From CADEED01 sp035701825 (GTDB taxonomy: Bacteria > Pseudomonadota > Gammaproteobacteria > Steroidobacterales > Steroidobacteraceae): a stretch of DNA of 64,000 nucleotides. How positions within the stretch are numbered: the first letter of the stretch is position 1; each line of letters begins with the position of its first letter. The notes beneath the pieces are model-generated. The model did not search any database. It was not told the DNA's origin and was given only the letters and a program-made list of their open reading frames with translations. Shown piece by piece: positions 34,057 through 46,126 of this stretch. Location of the stretch: contig DASSRK010000145.1 in the NCBI GenBank assembly GCA_035701825.1, positions 37,362 through 101,361 of the forward strand, read 5' to 3'. The position numbers and the translations under genes are program-made.

Positions 34057-34911
34057 ATGCCACGGCAAACTATCGCGTGCTTCGTGCTCGCACTGTCCGC
34101 TTCAATCTGCGCGCAGGCGCAGCAGGTCATCCCGCTGTGGGAGAAGGGCGCGCCCGGTTTCGAAGCGCGCCGCGACGAGCCCGAGCAGCACAAGGACTGG
34201 TGGTACAAGAACATCCACAACCCGTCGCTGACCGTTTTCCTGCCGGAGAAGGGCAAGGCCAACGGCACCGCGGTGGTCGTCGCGGCCGGCGGCGGACATC
34301 GCGAGCTGGTGTTCGACCCGGAGGGCGTCGAGCCCGCGCAATACCTTGCAAGCCTCGGGGTCACCGCATTCGCGCTGAAATACCGCCTGTTCCGCGAGCC
34401 GGGCTCGAAGTACACCATCGACAACACCGCCGAGGACATCCGCCGCGCGATGCGCACCGTGCGGTCGCGCGCGGGCGAATGGGGCATCGATCCGCAGCGA
34501 ATCGGCGTCATGGGCTGGTCGGCGGGCGGTGAAGTCGCCGCCCTGGTCGCCTATCCACCGGGCGGCGGCGACGCGAATTCGCGGGACCCGGTCGAACGCG
34601 TGAGCGCGCGGCCGGACTTCCAGATCCTGGTTTATCCCGGCCCGCTCGGAATTCCCGACAAGATCGCGCGCGACGCCCCGCCCGCCTTCCTGGTGGGCGC
34701 GGCCGACGACGAGTACGTCGCCAACGTGCTGTTCGACCTCACGCGCAAGTACCACGAAGCCGGCGCATCGCTCGAGACGCACATCTACGCGCAGGGCAAG
34801 CACGCCTTCAACATGGGCCAGCGCTCCGGGTACGTCAGCATCCGCAACTGGCCGGCGCGGCTCGCCGACTGGCTGCAGGACCGCGGCTACCTGCAGGCGG
34901 CCCCACGATGA
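34057..34911 (+). CDS. secreted alpha/beta-hydrolase, esterase/acetylxylan-esterase-like
   Basis: A 284-residue secreted hydrolase with a signal peptide ending ICAQAQQ. The oxyanion loop is VVVAAGGGHRELVF, the nucleophile elbow GVMGWSAGGEVAAL (catalytic Ser), the acid lies in VGAADDEYV, and the His is in YAQGKHAFNMG. This pattern is typical of BD-FAE/acetyl-xylan esterase-like enzymes acting on acylated sugars or polysaccharides. The next gene overlaps it by four bases (ATGA). The enzyme would fit with the mannanase at 39723. Confidence 0.85.
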   Translation: MPRQTIACFVLALSASICAQAQQVIPLWEKGAPGFEARRDEPEQHKDWWYKNIHNPSLTVFLPEKGKANGTAVVVAAGGGHRELVFDPEGVEPAQYLASLGVTAFALKYRLFREPGSKYTIDNTAEDIRRAMRTVRSRAGEWGIDPQRIGVMGWSAGGEVAALVAYPPGGGDANSRDPVERVSARPDFQILVYPGPLGIPDKIARDAPPAFLVGAADDEYVANVLFDLTRKYHEAGASLETHIYAQGKHAFNMGQRSGYVSIRNWPARLADWLQDRGYLQAAPR

Positions 34912-35522
34912 ACTTCGACCGTACGCCCGCGGCTCTTTCGATACTCGGCCTGATCGTGGTCATCAGCGCCCTCGGCCTCATGCACGCGCCGGGCATCATC
35001 GAGCGCAACCTGCTCAGGCCTTACTACCTGCTCCGCGACCGCGCCTATTCGACGTTGATCACCTGCGGCTTCGTGCACAAGGACTTCGGCCACCTGTTCT
35101 TCAACGGGCTGACGCTGTACTTCTTCGGGCCGGGGCTCGAGTGGCGCATCGGCACCGGGCGCTTCATCGCGCTGTATTTCATCGGCCTGGTGGTCAGCAG
35201 CCTGGGCACCGTCTACAAGCAGCGCAACAATCCCGAGTACCGTTCGCTCGGCGCCTCCGGCGCGATCCTCGCGGTGCTGTTCGCGTACATCGTGTACTAC
35301 CCGACGAACGTGATCTACCTGTACTTCGCGCTGCCGATCCCGGCGGTGTTGTTCGCCTTCGGCTATCTCGGCTACACCTGGTGGGCGTCCAGGAACGCGC
35401 GCGACGGCATCAACCACGATGCGCATCTCGACGGCGCGATCACCGGGCTGGTGTTCGTCGGCGTGACCGACAACGAAGTCTGGGTGCGCGCCTTCCGTAC
35501 CGTCGGCGACATGCTGAGCTAG
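34908..35522 (+). CDS. rhomboid-family intramembrane serine protease
   Basis: A 204-residue protein of six membrane helices. Catalytic features are visible: HLFFNG (loop His/Asn), the nucleophile in SLGASGAILAVL (GxSG), and the helix-6 His in HDAHLDGAITGL. It is larger than the minimal rhombosortase and lacks its WR motif in the form I know, so a general rhomboid is safer. It overlaps the esterase gene by four bases. Substrates unknown. Confidence 0.88.
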   Translation: MNFDRTPAALSILGLIVVISALGLMHAPGIIERNLLRPYYLLRDRAYSTLITCGFVHKDFGHLFFNGLTLYFFGPGLEWRIGTGRFIALYFIGLVVSSLGTVYKQRNNPEYRSLGASGAILAVLFAYIVYYPTNVIYLYFALPIPAVLFAFGYLGYTWWASRNARDGINHDAHLDGAITGLVFVGVTDNEVWVRAFRTVGDMLS

Positions 35523-35550
35523 CGCCAGCGGGTCCTGGAACCACCCGGTC

Positions 35551-36168
35551 CTAAAACCACGAGTAGTTGAACGACACCGAGATGCGCTCGGTCTCGGTCG
35601 GGTTCGGCGCCACCTCATGGCGCAACCAGCTCTCGAACAGCACCAGCGTGCCCTGCTCGGCGGGCAAGGTGACCCACAGCTGGTTTTCGCGGCGCGCCCG
35701 CTCTTTGCGCGGCGGCGCGGCCATGTAGCGATCGAGGCGCGGGTCCTCGAACTTCAGGCCCGAACAACCCCGCGGCGTGCGCACATAGTAGGTGCCGCTG
35801 ATGCTGGCGAGCGGGTGCAGGTGCAGGCCGTGCACCACGTGGCGCGCCATCACGTTGACCCAGCAGTCCGTCATCTCGAGCCCGCGCCCGGTGAGGTCGA
35901 AGTCCAGGGAGTTGGCGAAGCGCCGCACGTGCGCGTCGATGCGCTTCTGCAGCTGCGCGAATGTCGGGGACATCTGGTGCATGCGTGACGCGGAGCTGTA
36001 CGAGGTGTAGCCGCCCGGATAGTTAGTCCTCGACCAGGCGCGGCCGGCGCCGTCGTCGAGCGCCAGCTGGCGGCACTCGCGCAGCAGCCGGGCATTCAAC
36101 GTGTCGGCGGCCCGCGGCGTGAGCTTCGCGGTGTAGATGCGGGTGGGAAACAGGGTCCTGGCTGGCAT
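35551..36168 (-). CDS. putative 2-oxoglutarate/Fe(II) oxygenase (TIGR02466-like)
   Basis: A 205-residue cytoplasmic protein starting MPARTLFPTRIYTAKL. The jelly-roll metal triad appears in HLHPLASISGTYYV (His, with no Asp two residues later) and in SWLRHEVAPN (distal His), and the end reads RISVSFNYSWF. That fits the TIGR02466 group, whose substrates are not known. A further in-frame upstream extension to 36786 runs opposite the beta-propeller gene and is not coding. Confidence 0.8.
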   Translation of the reverse strand: MPARTLFPTRIYTAKLTPRAADTLNARLLRECRQLALDDGAGRAWSRTNYPGGYTSYSSASRMHQMSPTFAQLQKRIDAHVRRFANSLDFDLTGRGLEMTDCWVNVMARHVVHGLHLHPLASISGTYYVRTPRGCSGLKFEDPRLDRYMAAPPRKERARRENQLWVTLPAEQGTLVLFESWLRHEVAPNPTETERISVSFNYSWF

Positions 36169-36255
36169 GGCGGGAGCATAGGCGGTCGGGTGCTCGTCTG
36201 GCGAGCCGCGCCCGCGGCGGCCTATACTTCGCGTCCCTTCCGCCGAGGACGTGAC

Positions 36256-37098
36256 ATGAAGAACACACTCGTGACTCTGGGCGCACTGCTGCTCGCAGGC
36301 GCGGCGCAGGCCCAGGCCATCCACAAGGTGACCAGGGTCTGGGAGTCCGACGCCAGGCTCAAGACGCCGGAGTCCGTGCGTTTCGACGCCGCGCGCAAGG
36401 TGCTGTACGTCTCCAACATCGACGGAGAGCCATGGGCCGCGGACGGCAAGGGTTCGATCGCCAAGGTGGGGCTCGACGGCAAAGTCATCGCGGCCGAGTG
36501 GGTCAAGGGTCTCGACTGCCCGAAGGGCCTGGCCCTGTCGGACGACGGCGAGACGCTGTACGCCGCCGACGCGGGCGGCATCGTGTCGATCGACGTCAAG
36601 ACGGCCACGATCATGAGCAAGGTCGCGATCCCGGACAGCCAGCAGCTCAACGATCTCGTCAACGACCACGGCACCCTGTACGTCTCCGATTCGAAGGGAC
36701 GAAAGATCTACGAAGTGCAGGGTCACAACGTCAGCGTGTGGCTGGACGAGAAGGTGCTGAAAGGCCCGAACGGCCTGTTCATTCACAACGGCGCGATGTA
36801 CGTGCTCGACGACAACAGCCTGAGCCGCGTCGAGCCCGACAAGTCGCTGAAGCGGATCGCCGAGGGCATGCAGGGCGGAGTCGACGGGCTCGAGAACGTC
36901 ACCGGCAGCGACGACTTCACCGTGACCGCGTGGGGCGGCGCCGTGTGGTACGTCGGCGCCGATGGTTCCAAGGACCTGGTGTTCGACGGCAAGACCGACA
37001 AGATCAACACCGCCGACACGGGCTGGGACCCGGCCACGAAGACGCTGTACGTGCCGACGTTCTTCCGGAACACGGTCATCGCCTTCAAGGTCGAGTAG
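36256..37098 (+). CDS. periplasmic SMP-30/gluconolactonase-like beta-propeller
   Basis: A 280-residue exported protein with a signal peptide ending AAQAQA. Blades are visible as repeating xLYVSN/xLYAAD/xLYVSD units: KVLYVSNIDGEP, ETLYAADAGG, GTLYVSDSKG, GAMYVLDDNS and KTLYVPTFF. Relatives are SMP-30/gluconolactonase hydrolases binding a divalent metal, but the Glu and Asn ligands cannot be assigned safely. A lactonase or a simple binding protein are both possible. Confidence 0.8.
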   Translation: MKNTLVTLGALLLAGAAQAQAIHKVTRVWESDARLKTPESVRFDAARKVLYVSNIDGEPWAADGKGSIAKVGLDGKVIAAEWVKGLDCPKGLALSDDGETLYAADAGGIVSIDVKTATIMSKVAIPDSQQLNDLVNDHGTLYVSDSKGRKIYEVQGHNVSVWLDEKVLKGPNGLFIHNGAMYVLDDNSLSRVEPDKSLKRIAEGMQGGVDGLENVTGSDDFTVTAWGGAVWYVGADGSKDLVFDGKTDKINTADTGWDPATKTLYVPTFFRNTVIAFKVE

Positions 37099-37402
37099 CT
37101 AGCCTGCCGCGCACCGGCGCCGGGCTGCCCGCCTCGCCCGCCCCGCCCGCCTCCGCCGCGAGGCTCCGGGCATAGTTCGCGGACTTCGCCGGCCTGCGGG
37201 TGCCGGCAGTGCCGCCCAGGCCCGCCGCGACTTCCCGAGCGGTACCCAGGCCGGGTACTGGGGATTTGCCTGTTTCACGGCGGTGTGAATCGGTCCACAC
37301 TCCTTCCAGGCCGGAAGTGGCCGGGGAATTCCCCCACAACAGTTTTCCCCGCCATTGCCGACACCGGATAAAGGAGTCGAGCGCCCGCAAGGCGCCCCGC
37401 AC
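37099..37402. other. 304-bp gap with no gene found
   Basis: GC-rich spacer between the beta-propeller gene and the hybrid kinase. No reading frame has a credible start with family similarity, and I see no terminator. AAGGAG at 37371-37376 is the only ribosome-site-like string but is far from the chosen ATG at 37403. Confidence 0.6.
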
Positions 37403-39763
<2,361 letters not shown>

Positions 39764-41141
39764 TCGCGATCGTCGACGCGTCTGAATCGAACACGCAGTA
39801 CAGGCCCTGCGCCTCCTGCGGCGGATCGCCGACGAAGCCGTCGCCTTCCTTCCACATGAAATCCGCGTTGTGCGTCCGGCCGGCGCCGCCCCAGGCCCAG
39901 AAGTTGGACCCGGCGATCGCATCACCCGCCGCCGCGCGCCGCGCCAGCAGCTGGTAGATAGCCGTGTAGAAGCGGTCGCGGTAGCGGGTGGTCGCCGCCG
40001 GGTCGAAGGCGCCGCCATCGCGATTGATGCCGAATTCCTCGAGCACGATGGGCTTGCCCAGCCGGTCGGCGGCATCGATGTGCCAGTCGAGGTAGTCCTG
40101 CATCCGGGTCCACGCGCCGTCGAAGGTCGCGTCGGGCTTCTTCGGATCGAACCAGCTCCAGTTCGGGGCCCACATGTGGAACGTCAGGTAGTCGACGTTG
40201 GGCGACCGGTGCGCGCTCTCGTAGAGTTCGCGTGAACCCGCGGTCCCCATCCAGCCTTCGTTGCCCGTGCTCACCAGTTGCCGGATGCCCAGCGACTTGA
40301 GGTAGCCCGCGGTGCCGTCTATCCACTTGCCGAAGTCGGGGAAATATTTCGTATTGCCGTCGGCACCCGGCCGCGGCTCGTTGGCGAGCTGCCAGGCCAT
40401 GATGGTGGGGTCCGCCGCGTACACGCGGCCGTTAACGCTGTTCTTGCGTTCGATGAGCCTGCGGATCGCGTCGCGGTAGATCTCCTGCGCCTTCGCGTCG
40501 CGATAGAACGAGGCGGAGTTCTCCATGAAGCCGTTCCAGTCTCCGCTGACGTCCGGATCCATGGCGGGCTTGCCCGTGGTCCAGCTGAGGTAGGCCGCCA
40601 TGCCGCCCGACCACTGCCAGAAATTGTTGAGGTACAGCACGGCCTTCATGTCACGCCGCGCCATTTCGTCGAGCAGGTAGTCGAGCCCCTGCCACAGGGT
40701 CTCGTCGATTTCCCGCGGGCCCTGGAGCACGACGGGACGCACCGAACGCTTGAGCGTGCTGGCCTCGGACACCGCCAGCACCCGCAGGTTCATCACGCCC
40801 TGCGAGGCGAGCTGGTCGAGTTCTTTCGCGAGCCGCGCCCGATCGCCGGTCGCGCCCGGCGAGCCCAGGTACATGCCGTACCAGAGATTGGCGCCGGCGA
40901 AACGATACGGCTTCCCGTCGAGCTCGAAGTGCTTGCCCTTGACGACGACGAAGCCGGATTGCGGCAGCGGCTCACCGGCCGCCGCGTGAGGTGCAGCGTT
41001 GGCCTCCGGCTTGTTGGACGGCGCGCAAGCGGCAAGGCCCATGACCGCGACAAGAGCCATCAGCGCGGAGGCGAAGACAGGGCGGTTCTTCATGGCGCGC
41101 GCAGTCTAACCGCAGGACACGCATCGGACTATGCTCGGCGC

Positions 41142-41342
41142 ATGAATCGCACGCTCATCGTCATCGGGAGCCTGGTCCTGCTCGCCGGCCTGTTCTGGAA
41201 GCCGCTCTCGGCACTGCCGCTGTTCAAGCTGCCCGGAGACATCGTGATAGACCGTCCGGGCCTGAAGTTCTTCTTTCCGATCACCACGATGTTGCTGGTC
41301 AGCGCCTTCGTGTCGCTGATCCTGTGGCTGTTCAGGCGCTAA
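41142..41342 (+). CDS. DUF2905 small membrane protein
   Basis: A 66-residue inner-membrane protein with two helices, starting MNRTLIVIGSLVLLAGLFWK and containing LFKLPGDIVIDRPGLKFFFP, the signature of DUF2905. No function known. It is divergent from the mannanase (48 bp). Confidence 0.9.
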   Translation: MNRTLIVIGSLVLLAGLFWKPLSALPLFKLPGDIVIDRPGLKFFFPITTMLLVSAFVSLILWLFRR

Positions 41343-41798
41343 TGACCTGGTCCCTGAAGACCAGCCGGGACGTTCCGGGCAACTCGTTGGCGGTAGCTTG
41401 GGAGGAGTGTCATGGGAAGACGCCCGGCCAGCCCTCAAGGTGGGTGCAAGCTAACAAGGTTGCCCGGCTCGGAAAATTGCCGGGGCAGGAAGAGACCGAT
41501 ACGGTGCAGTCCTACCGTGTTAGCCCGGTAGTCCGAGCAGCAGACTCGCGGCGAGCAGGAACAAGGTTGTGTAAGTTGCAGGCAGGTAGAAAATCGAACT
41601 CGACGTCACTTCATCGACCCCGTGGTATTGCGACCCCGCGCTTCTTGACGAGCGCTCGGCACGCGTTTGGAACGATTCGCGCAAAAGTGTCGCCGCAGAT
41701 GGCAGCCCCGGCAATCCGGCCTGCCCGCGGCCGCTGGCAAAAGCGAGACTTTTTCCCGCAGATTCCTGAAGGGACCACGACAACCATAACCCCTTGAT
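41343..41798. other. 456-bp convergent intergenic region, no supported gene
   Basis: Both flanking genes end here. Short perfect hairpins occur (CTGGTC/GACCAG just after 41345, CCCGGC/GCCGGG around 41462-41490, TACCG/CGGTA around 41515-41530), but no T-tract follows them. A minus-strand 87-codon frame (41520-41783) ends in a hydrophobic stretch but lacks a ribosome site and similarity. I call no gene or RNA family here. Confidence 0.55.
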
Positions 41799-42923
41799 TC
41801 ACGGCCGCACCCCGGCGTCGCGCACGACGTCGAGCGTGAAAGTGGTGCCCTTCGAAGGCGTGCTGTCGAGGATCACCGCCCCGGCGTGGGCCTCGGCAAT
41901 CGCCTGCACCTGCACCAGCCCCAGTCCCCAGCCACGCTTGCCGCTGCGAGACGCGACTGCGGTTCTCTGGAACGGCTGGAACAGCTTTTCCTGGTCCTCG
42001 CTCGCGATCGGTTCCCCCTCGTTGTGGACCGAGATGTGCACGCGGTCCTCCACGCTCAGCAGTCGAACCGCCACGGGGCTGTCGGGCGGTGAGTACTTGA
42101 GCGCGTTGTCGAGCAGGTTTTCGACCGCGCGCTGCATCATCTCGCAGTCCCATCGCGCCTTGATCGGCGGGCCGTCGTGCAGCTGGATTCGCGCGCGCCG
42201 GCGCGGCTCGAGGTCAGCGGTCGCGTTCTCGAGCAGCGTGCGCACTTCGCAGTCGGTGATGTCGAGCGCGAGTTGCTGGCCAGCGTTGCTGCGGCTGACG
42301 TCGAGCAGGCGGTCGACCATGCGGGAGATGCGCTGCAGGCTCTGGATGGCGCGGCGCGCGTGTGCCTCGGTCTCGGCCGGCCCGGAGCGTCGCAGGAGCT
42401 CGAGGTGGTTCAACGCCCCGGAAAGCGGCCCGCGAAAATCATGGGTCAGTGCCGCCGTGAACATCTCGCGGAACTGGTCGTGCGCCTGGACGTACGAGGA
42501 CGCCGCCTCGGCCATGGCCTCGTCGATCGAACGATGGACGACGTGCCATTCCTCCGACGTCGGCGTCACCTCTTCGGTCAGCACCTCGACCAGCAACTCG
42601 CGCAGGAACTGGTACTCCCTTATCACCTCGGCGAGCGAGTACTGCGTGAAGCGGGCCCGCTCGTTGCCATGCTGCAGGGCTATGTTCGAGTACTGGGAGG
42701 CGTACTCGAGATGCTCGTCGCACAGCGCGAGCGCGACGCGCGTGATGAGCGCCGGAAGCGTGTCGATGAGCACCGGGTGAGAGGCGCGGCTCGCGCCGTA
42801 CAGGCTGCGTTGTACACGCTCGCAGAAGCGCTCGAGGATCCGTTCCTTGTTGCGGATCACGGTGGCCGCCACTCCACCCCGGCGGAGCAAAAGATGGTCG
42901 TGGTCCTGCGGTGCCGCTGCCAT
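41799..42923 (-). CDS. soluble sensor histidine kinase
   Basis: A 374-residue kinase without membrane helices. The first 150 residues form an all-helical sensor like the RsbRD/RsbR N domain (RNKERILERFCERV, EVIREYQFLRELLVE). HisKA follows with its H-box in ALTHDFRGPLSGALNH, where Asp-Phe-Arg replaces the more usual Glu-Leu-Arg. HATPase motifs are ENLLDNALKYSP and GWGLGLVQVQAIAEAHAG. No response regulator is adjacent. The output partner is unknown. Confidence 0.85.
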   Translation of the reverse strand: MAAAPQDHDHLLLRRGGVAATVIRNKERILERFCERVQRSLYGASRASHPVLIDTLPALITRVALALCDEHLEYASQYSNIALQHGNERARFTQYSLAEVIREYQFLRELLVEVLTEEVTPTSEEWHVVHRSIDEAMAEAASSYVQAHDQFREMFTAALTHDFRGPLSGALNHLELLRRSGPAETEAHARRAIQSLQRISRMVDRLLDVSRSNAGQQLALDITDCEVRTLLENATADLEPRRRARIQLHDGPPIKARWDCEMMQRAVENLLDNALKYSPPDSPVAVRLLSVEDRVHISVHNEGEPIASEDQEKLFQPFQRTAVASRSGKRGWGLGLVQVQAIAEAHAGAVILDSTPSKGTTFTLDVVRDAGVRP

Positions 42924-43075
42924 GAATGCTCAGTCCACCATGGGGCCGCGCGGTTCCGGCAGCGGAAGGCCGCTCACCCCGGCCACTGCGCCCGGGTAAA
43001 TTTCAGGTCAGCAGGGACTGACAATGTTTCCGCTCCTGCAAATAACGGTACAGTTCGCGCAAGGGAGGCCCGAAC

Positions 43076-44386
43076 TTGATTGAACCTCAGCGCGCGACGC
43101 GCGCGCGTTACCTGGTGCTCGCGTTCCTGGTGGCCCTCGCCATGGTCACCTATCTCGACCGGGCCTGTATCGGCGCGATGATGCCGACGATATCCGCGGA
43201 GCTCGGGCTCAATCCAAGGCAGGTCGGCTGGGTCTTCATGGCGTTCAGCCTGTCCTACGCGATGTTCGAGATCCCGACCGCTCGCTGGGCCGACCGGCTC
43301 GGGGCGAGGTCCGTGCTCACACGCATCGTCAGCTGGTGGTCGGTGTTCACGCTCGCCACCGCGACGGCCGGCAGCTATCCGGCGCTGCTGTCGGCGCGCT
43401 TCCTGTTCGGCGCGGGCGAAGCCGGCGCGTGGCCCTGCGTGGCGCGCGTGATGTCGCGCTGGATACCGCGGCGCACGCGCGGCACCGCCAAGGGCATTTT
43501 CTTCGCGGGCGCGTACGCCTCCGCCGCCGTGACCGCCGCGATCGTGCCGCCACTGCTGGTGCACATGAGCTGGCGCACCATCCTCGTGGCGTTCGGCTGC
43601 CTCGGCTTCGTGTGGATCCTCGGCTGGCGGCGCTGGTTCCGCGACGAGCCCAACACCCATCCGGCCGCCAACGAAGCCGAGCGCGCGCTGATCCTGGCCG
43701 ACCGGCCACCCGAGGCGCCGCACCCGCGTGGCTGGCGGTTCTGGCGCGGCTTGTTAGGCCAGCGCAACGTCCTGCTGCTGTGCGTGGCCTACATGCCCAA
43801 CTGCGCGATGTTCTATTTCTGCATCTCCTGGCTGCCCACCTACCTGTTCGAACGCCACGGATTCAAGGCCGCCGATCTCGGCAAGGTCGCGGCCCTGCCG
43901 CTGGCGCTCGCCATCGTGACCCAATTCCTCGGCGGCTTCTTCTCGGACCAGATCGCGCGGCGTTACGGCCTCGCCGCCGGGCGGCGCGTGCCCGCGGCGC
44001 TCGGCTACCTGCTCGCCGCCGCGTGCATCTTCGCGGCCACTGCCACGAACGAGCCCATCACCGCGGCCGTGCTCATCGCCTTCGCCGTCGGCACCTGCAT
44101 GCTGACCACCGCGCCGTCGTGGAGTACCTGCGTGGACATCGGCGGCGAACATTCCGCGACGGTCGGCGCCACCATGAACACCGCCGGGCAGATCGCCGCG
44201 ATCGTGAGCTCGCCGGTCATTGGTTACTCGCTCGCCTGGTTCCACGACTGGAACCTGCCGTTCCGGTTGTTGGGCGGGCTGTTCCTGGTGGGAGCCGCCT
44301 GCTGGCTGTTCGTGGATCCGCGCAGGGCGGTTTTCGGGAGCTCGCCGGCCGATGCCGCGGCGAGCGGGGAACCGGCACGCGCGTAG
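43076..44386 (+). CDS. MFS transporter, anion:cation symporter (ACS) type
   Basis: A 436-residue permease with 12 helices. MVTYLDRACIGAMMPTI in helix 1 and RWADRLGARSVLTRI in loop 2-3 are typical of the ACS group that imports hexuronates, glucarate or galactonate. The start is TTG at 43076: AAGGGAGG at 43060-43067 lies eight bases upstream and no ATG precedes the first helix. Substrate inferred only from family. Confidence 0.88.
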   Translation: MIEPQRATRARYLVLAFLVALAMVTYLDRACIGAMMPTISAELGLNPRQVGWVFMAFSLSYAMFEIPTARWADRLGARSVLTRIVSWWSVFTLATATAGSYPALLSARFLFGAGEAGAWPCVARVMSRWIPRRTRGTAKGIFFAGAYASAAVTAAIVPPLLVHMSWRTILVAFGCLGFVWILGWRRWFRDEPNTHPAANEAERALILADRPPEAPHPRGWRFWRGLLGQRNVLLLCVAYMPNCAMFYFCISWLPTYLFERHGFKAADLGKVAALPLALAIVTQFLGGFFSDQIARRYGLAAGRRVPAALGYLLAAACIFAATATNEPITAAVLIAFAVGTCMLTTAPSWSTCVDIGGEHSATVGATMNTAGQIAAIVSSPVIGYSLAWFHDWNLPFRLLGGLFLVGAACWLFVDPRRAVFGSSPADAAASGEPARA

Positions 44387-44393
44387 CGCCGTT

Positions 44394-44852
44394 CTAGACG
44401 TACGTCTCGGTCTGCGACGTCGGCGTGATCGCGTGCGGCTCGTAGCCCTTGGCATAGCGCAGCGTCTTGCCCGAGAGATCCTCGCGCACCGCCGGCTTGC
44501 GGGCGAGGCTCACTGTGTTCTCGATGTGGAAGGTGACGCCGTCGCGCGTGAGCTCGAGCGACTTCACGCCTGCGTACGGCAGCGGGATGCGCTTGGCGCG
44601 GCAGTAGCTGATGATCGCCGCGGCGATGGTCGCGAAATTGAAGTGGACCCAGTCGACGATGTTCATGGGCGAGGAGCGCACCGCGACGTCGAAGCCGTCG
44701 CCATTCTCCGCATCGTGCACCAGCTCGGCCTGCAGCACTTCGCCGCGCGACAAGGGTCCATGCGACCGGCTGTCGAAGTGCAGCAGCGCTTCGAGCACCG
44801 TATCCAGCGGCAGCACCAGTTTTCTCGACTCTTTTATCGTGAGCGCAACCAC
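44394..44852 (-). CDS. uncharacterised cytoplasmic protein
   Basis: A 152-residue soluble protein starting MVALTIKESRKLVLPLDTVL with a mixed alpha/beta composition. Regions VDWVHFNFATIAAAIISYCR and TFHIENTVSLARKP are notable, but I do not recognise the family. Codon use is like its neighbours. It is convergent with the MFS gene (7-bp gap). Confidence 0.68.
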   Translation of the reverse strand: MVALTIKESRKLVLPLDTVLEALLHFDSRSHGPLSRGEVLQAELVHDAENGDGFDVAVRSSPMNIVDWVHFNFATIAAAIISYCRAKRIPLPYAGVKSLELTRDGVTFHIENTVSLARKPAVREDLSGKTLRYAKGYEPHAITPTSQTETYV

Positions 44853-44973
44853 GGCGTCATCCTATGCAGCCCCCGGGAAACACCTAGTGCTGGTCGACAA
44901 TAATCCGCATGTCAAATGAGATCGGGGCACGATCCGCGCGGAAGTTGTGAGGCCAGTCACAGGCCGCTGCAGG

Positions 44974-45120
44974 TTACTGCCGTTTCGGCGTCGTGACCAT
45001 GAGACGGTGGCGCGCCTGCGCGTCGAGTGGCGCGAGTGATTGCATCAACGCCCCGGGCTCGCGCGCGAGCTCGTCGTGCTCCAGGAGTTCGCGCCGAAAA
45101 TGCACGAAGGCGCGAACCAC
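44974..45120 (-). CDS. possible 48-residue protein or gene remnant
   Basis: From GTG at 45120 to TAA at 44974 the minus strand reads VVRAFVHFRRELLEHDELAR and onward to TTPKRQ with GC-ending codons like real genes here. No ribosome site stands before the GTG and an in-frame stop lies six codons upstream. It could be the 3' relic of a longer gene. The rest of the 403-bp gap (44853-45255) shows nothing else. Confidence 0.3.
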   Translation of the reverse strand: MVRAFVHFRRELLEHDELAREPGALMQSLAPLDAQARHRLMVTTPKRQ

Positions 45121-45255
45121 GCATGCATCCGCGATTTACCAGATCACCCGTGTCGTTATCCTTGAATCACATTCCTTAGTACGCGACCGTAAGCACCGCA
45201 CGTAATTTCCGACCGGCAATTGCACGCTCCGCGGGCCCGGCGCAGTTTCGGGTCC

Positions 45256-45969
45256 ATGAAGACTTCAACCTTTCACCGCATCCTGGCGCTGCTTGGTTAT
45301 GTTTCATTGATCGCAGCAGCACCCGCCCACGCGCAGATGGGCCCCATCCAGCCGGTGCTCGTCACCGACGGCAAGATCGAGTACCCGCACGATCGGCCCG
45401 ACATCGGCGACTTCTCGATCCCGGTCGACGTCGGCGTCGCCGCGAATGGCGTCGTCACCCGGGTAGTAGTTAGCCAGTCGTCCGGCAACGAGCAGGCCGA
45501 CAAGCTCGCGGCCGACTTCATGCGCTCGCGCAAGTTCCTGCCGGCGGTCGACGCGAAGGGCCAGGCCGTCGCGGGCACGGTCAAGGTGCAGGTCAACATG
45601 TACAAGCGCAGCAACCGCAAGGTGGTGCGCGTGACGGTCAAGCCACCGCCGATGGCCCAGGAATCGCTGCGCCTGAAGACCCTGATGTGCGCCGACTTCC
45701 TCTGGGAAGTGGACCGCATGGACAAGGGCGCCGGCAGCGCTGACATGAGCATGGAAGTCATGCCGTACACCTCGGCGCGCATGTACATGGAACAACGCAA
45801 GGTCCCGGACAATCTCGAGGAGAAGTTCTGGGACGAGTGGCCGCGCGCCCTGCAGAAGGTCGTCGACCGCTGCGAGAAGGACCAGACGCGCATGTTCTTC
45901 AGCGAAGTGCTGGTGCCGACGCTCGACGGCGTGATGCCGCCGCAGACCGCCACCGCTTCCGCGCGCTGA
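45256..45969 (+). CDS. TonB C-terminal-domain protein, exported
   Basis: A 237-residue protein with a signal peptide ending APAHAQ. Residues 45-110 resemble a TonB C-terminal fold (FSIPVDVGVAANGVVTRVVVSQSSGNEQADKLAADFMRSRKFLPAV in order of strands and helix), with no N-terminal anchor or Pro-rich spanner. The following 125 residues are unassigned and hold two Cys (LMCADFLW and VDRCEKDQ). So it is not a standard TonB; it may be a TonB-fold periplasmic adaptor. Confidence 0.75.
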   Translation: MKTSTFHRILALLGYVSLIAAAPAHAQMGPIQPVLVTDGKIEYPHDRPDIGDFSIPVDVGVAANGVVTRVVVSQSSGNEQADKLAADFMRSRKFLPAVDAKGQAVAGTVKVQVNMYKRSNRKVVRVTVKPPPMAQESLRLKTLMCADFLWEVDRMDKGAGSADMSMEVMPYTSARMYMEQRKVPDNLEEKFWDEWPRALQKVVDRCEKDQTRMFFSEVLVPTLDGVMPPQTATASAR

Positions 45970-46126
45970 GCCCACGTCACCAGGCGCGCATCGTCGGGAG
46001 ACGGTGCGCGCCTTCTTGTTGCCGCGCGCCATTGGCGCAGGGAGTTCCGACAGCGGATTCCCTCAGCCGACGGCTCATGTGACCGGCTGCGCAGCCCCCG
46101 CATCGGCACTCATTATTCATGCACCC

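Noticed and set aside
34908..35522. Rhomboid protein as a rhombosortase
   Set aside because: Catalytic Ser and His are present but the diagnostic features of rhombosortase are not visible, and no GlyGly-CTERM family of targets is seen.
41520..41783. Minus-strand frame with a hydrophobic end
   Set aside because: No start signal, Ser/Ala-rich low-complexity body and no similarity; kept only as a remark under the intergenic region.
44993..45205. 70-codon plus-strand frame in the 44.85-45.25 kb gap
   Set aside because: Codon use is poor and the opposite strand has a better coding look; no ribosome site.
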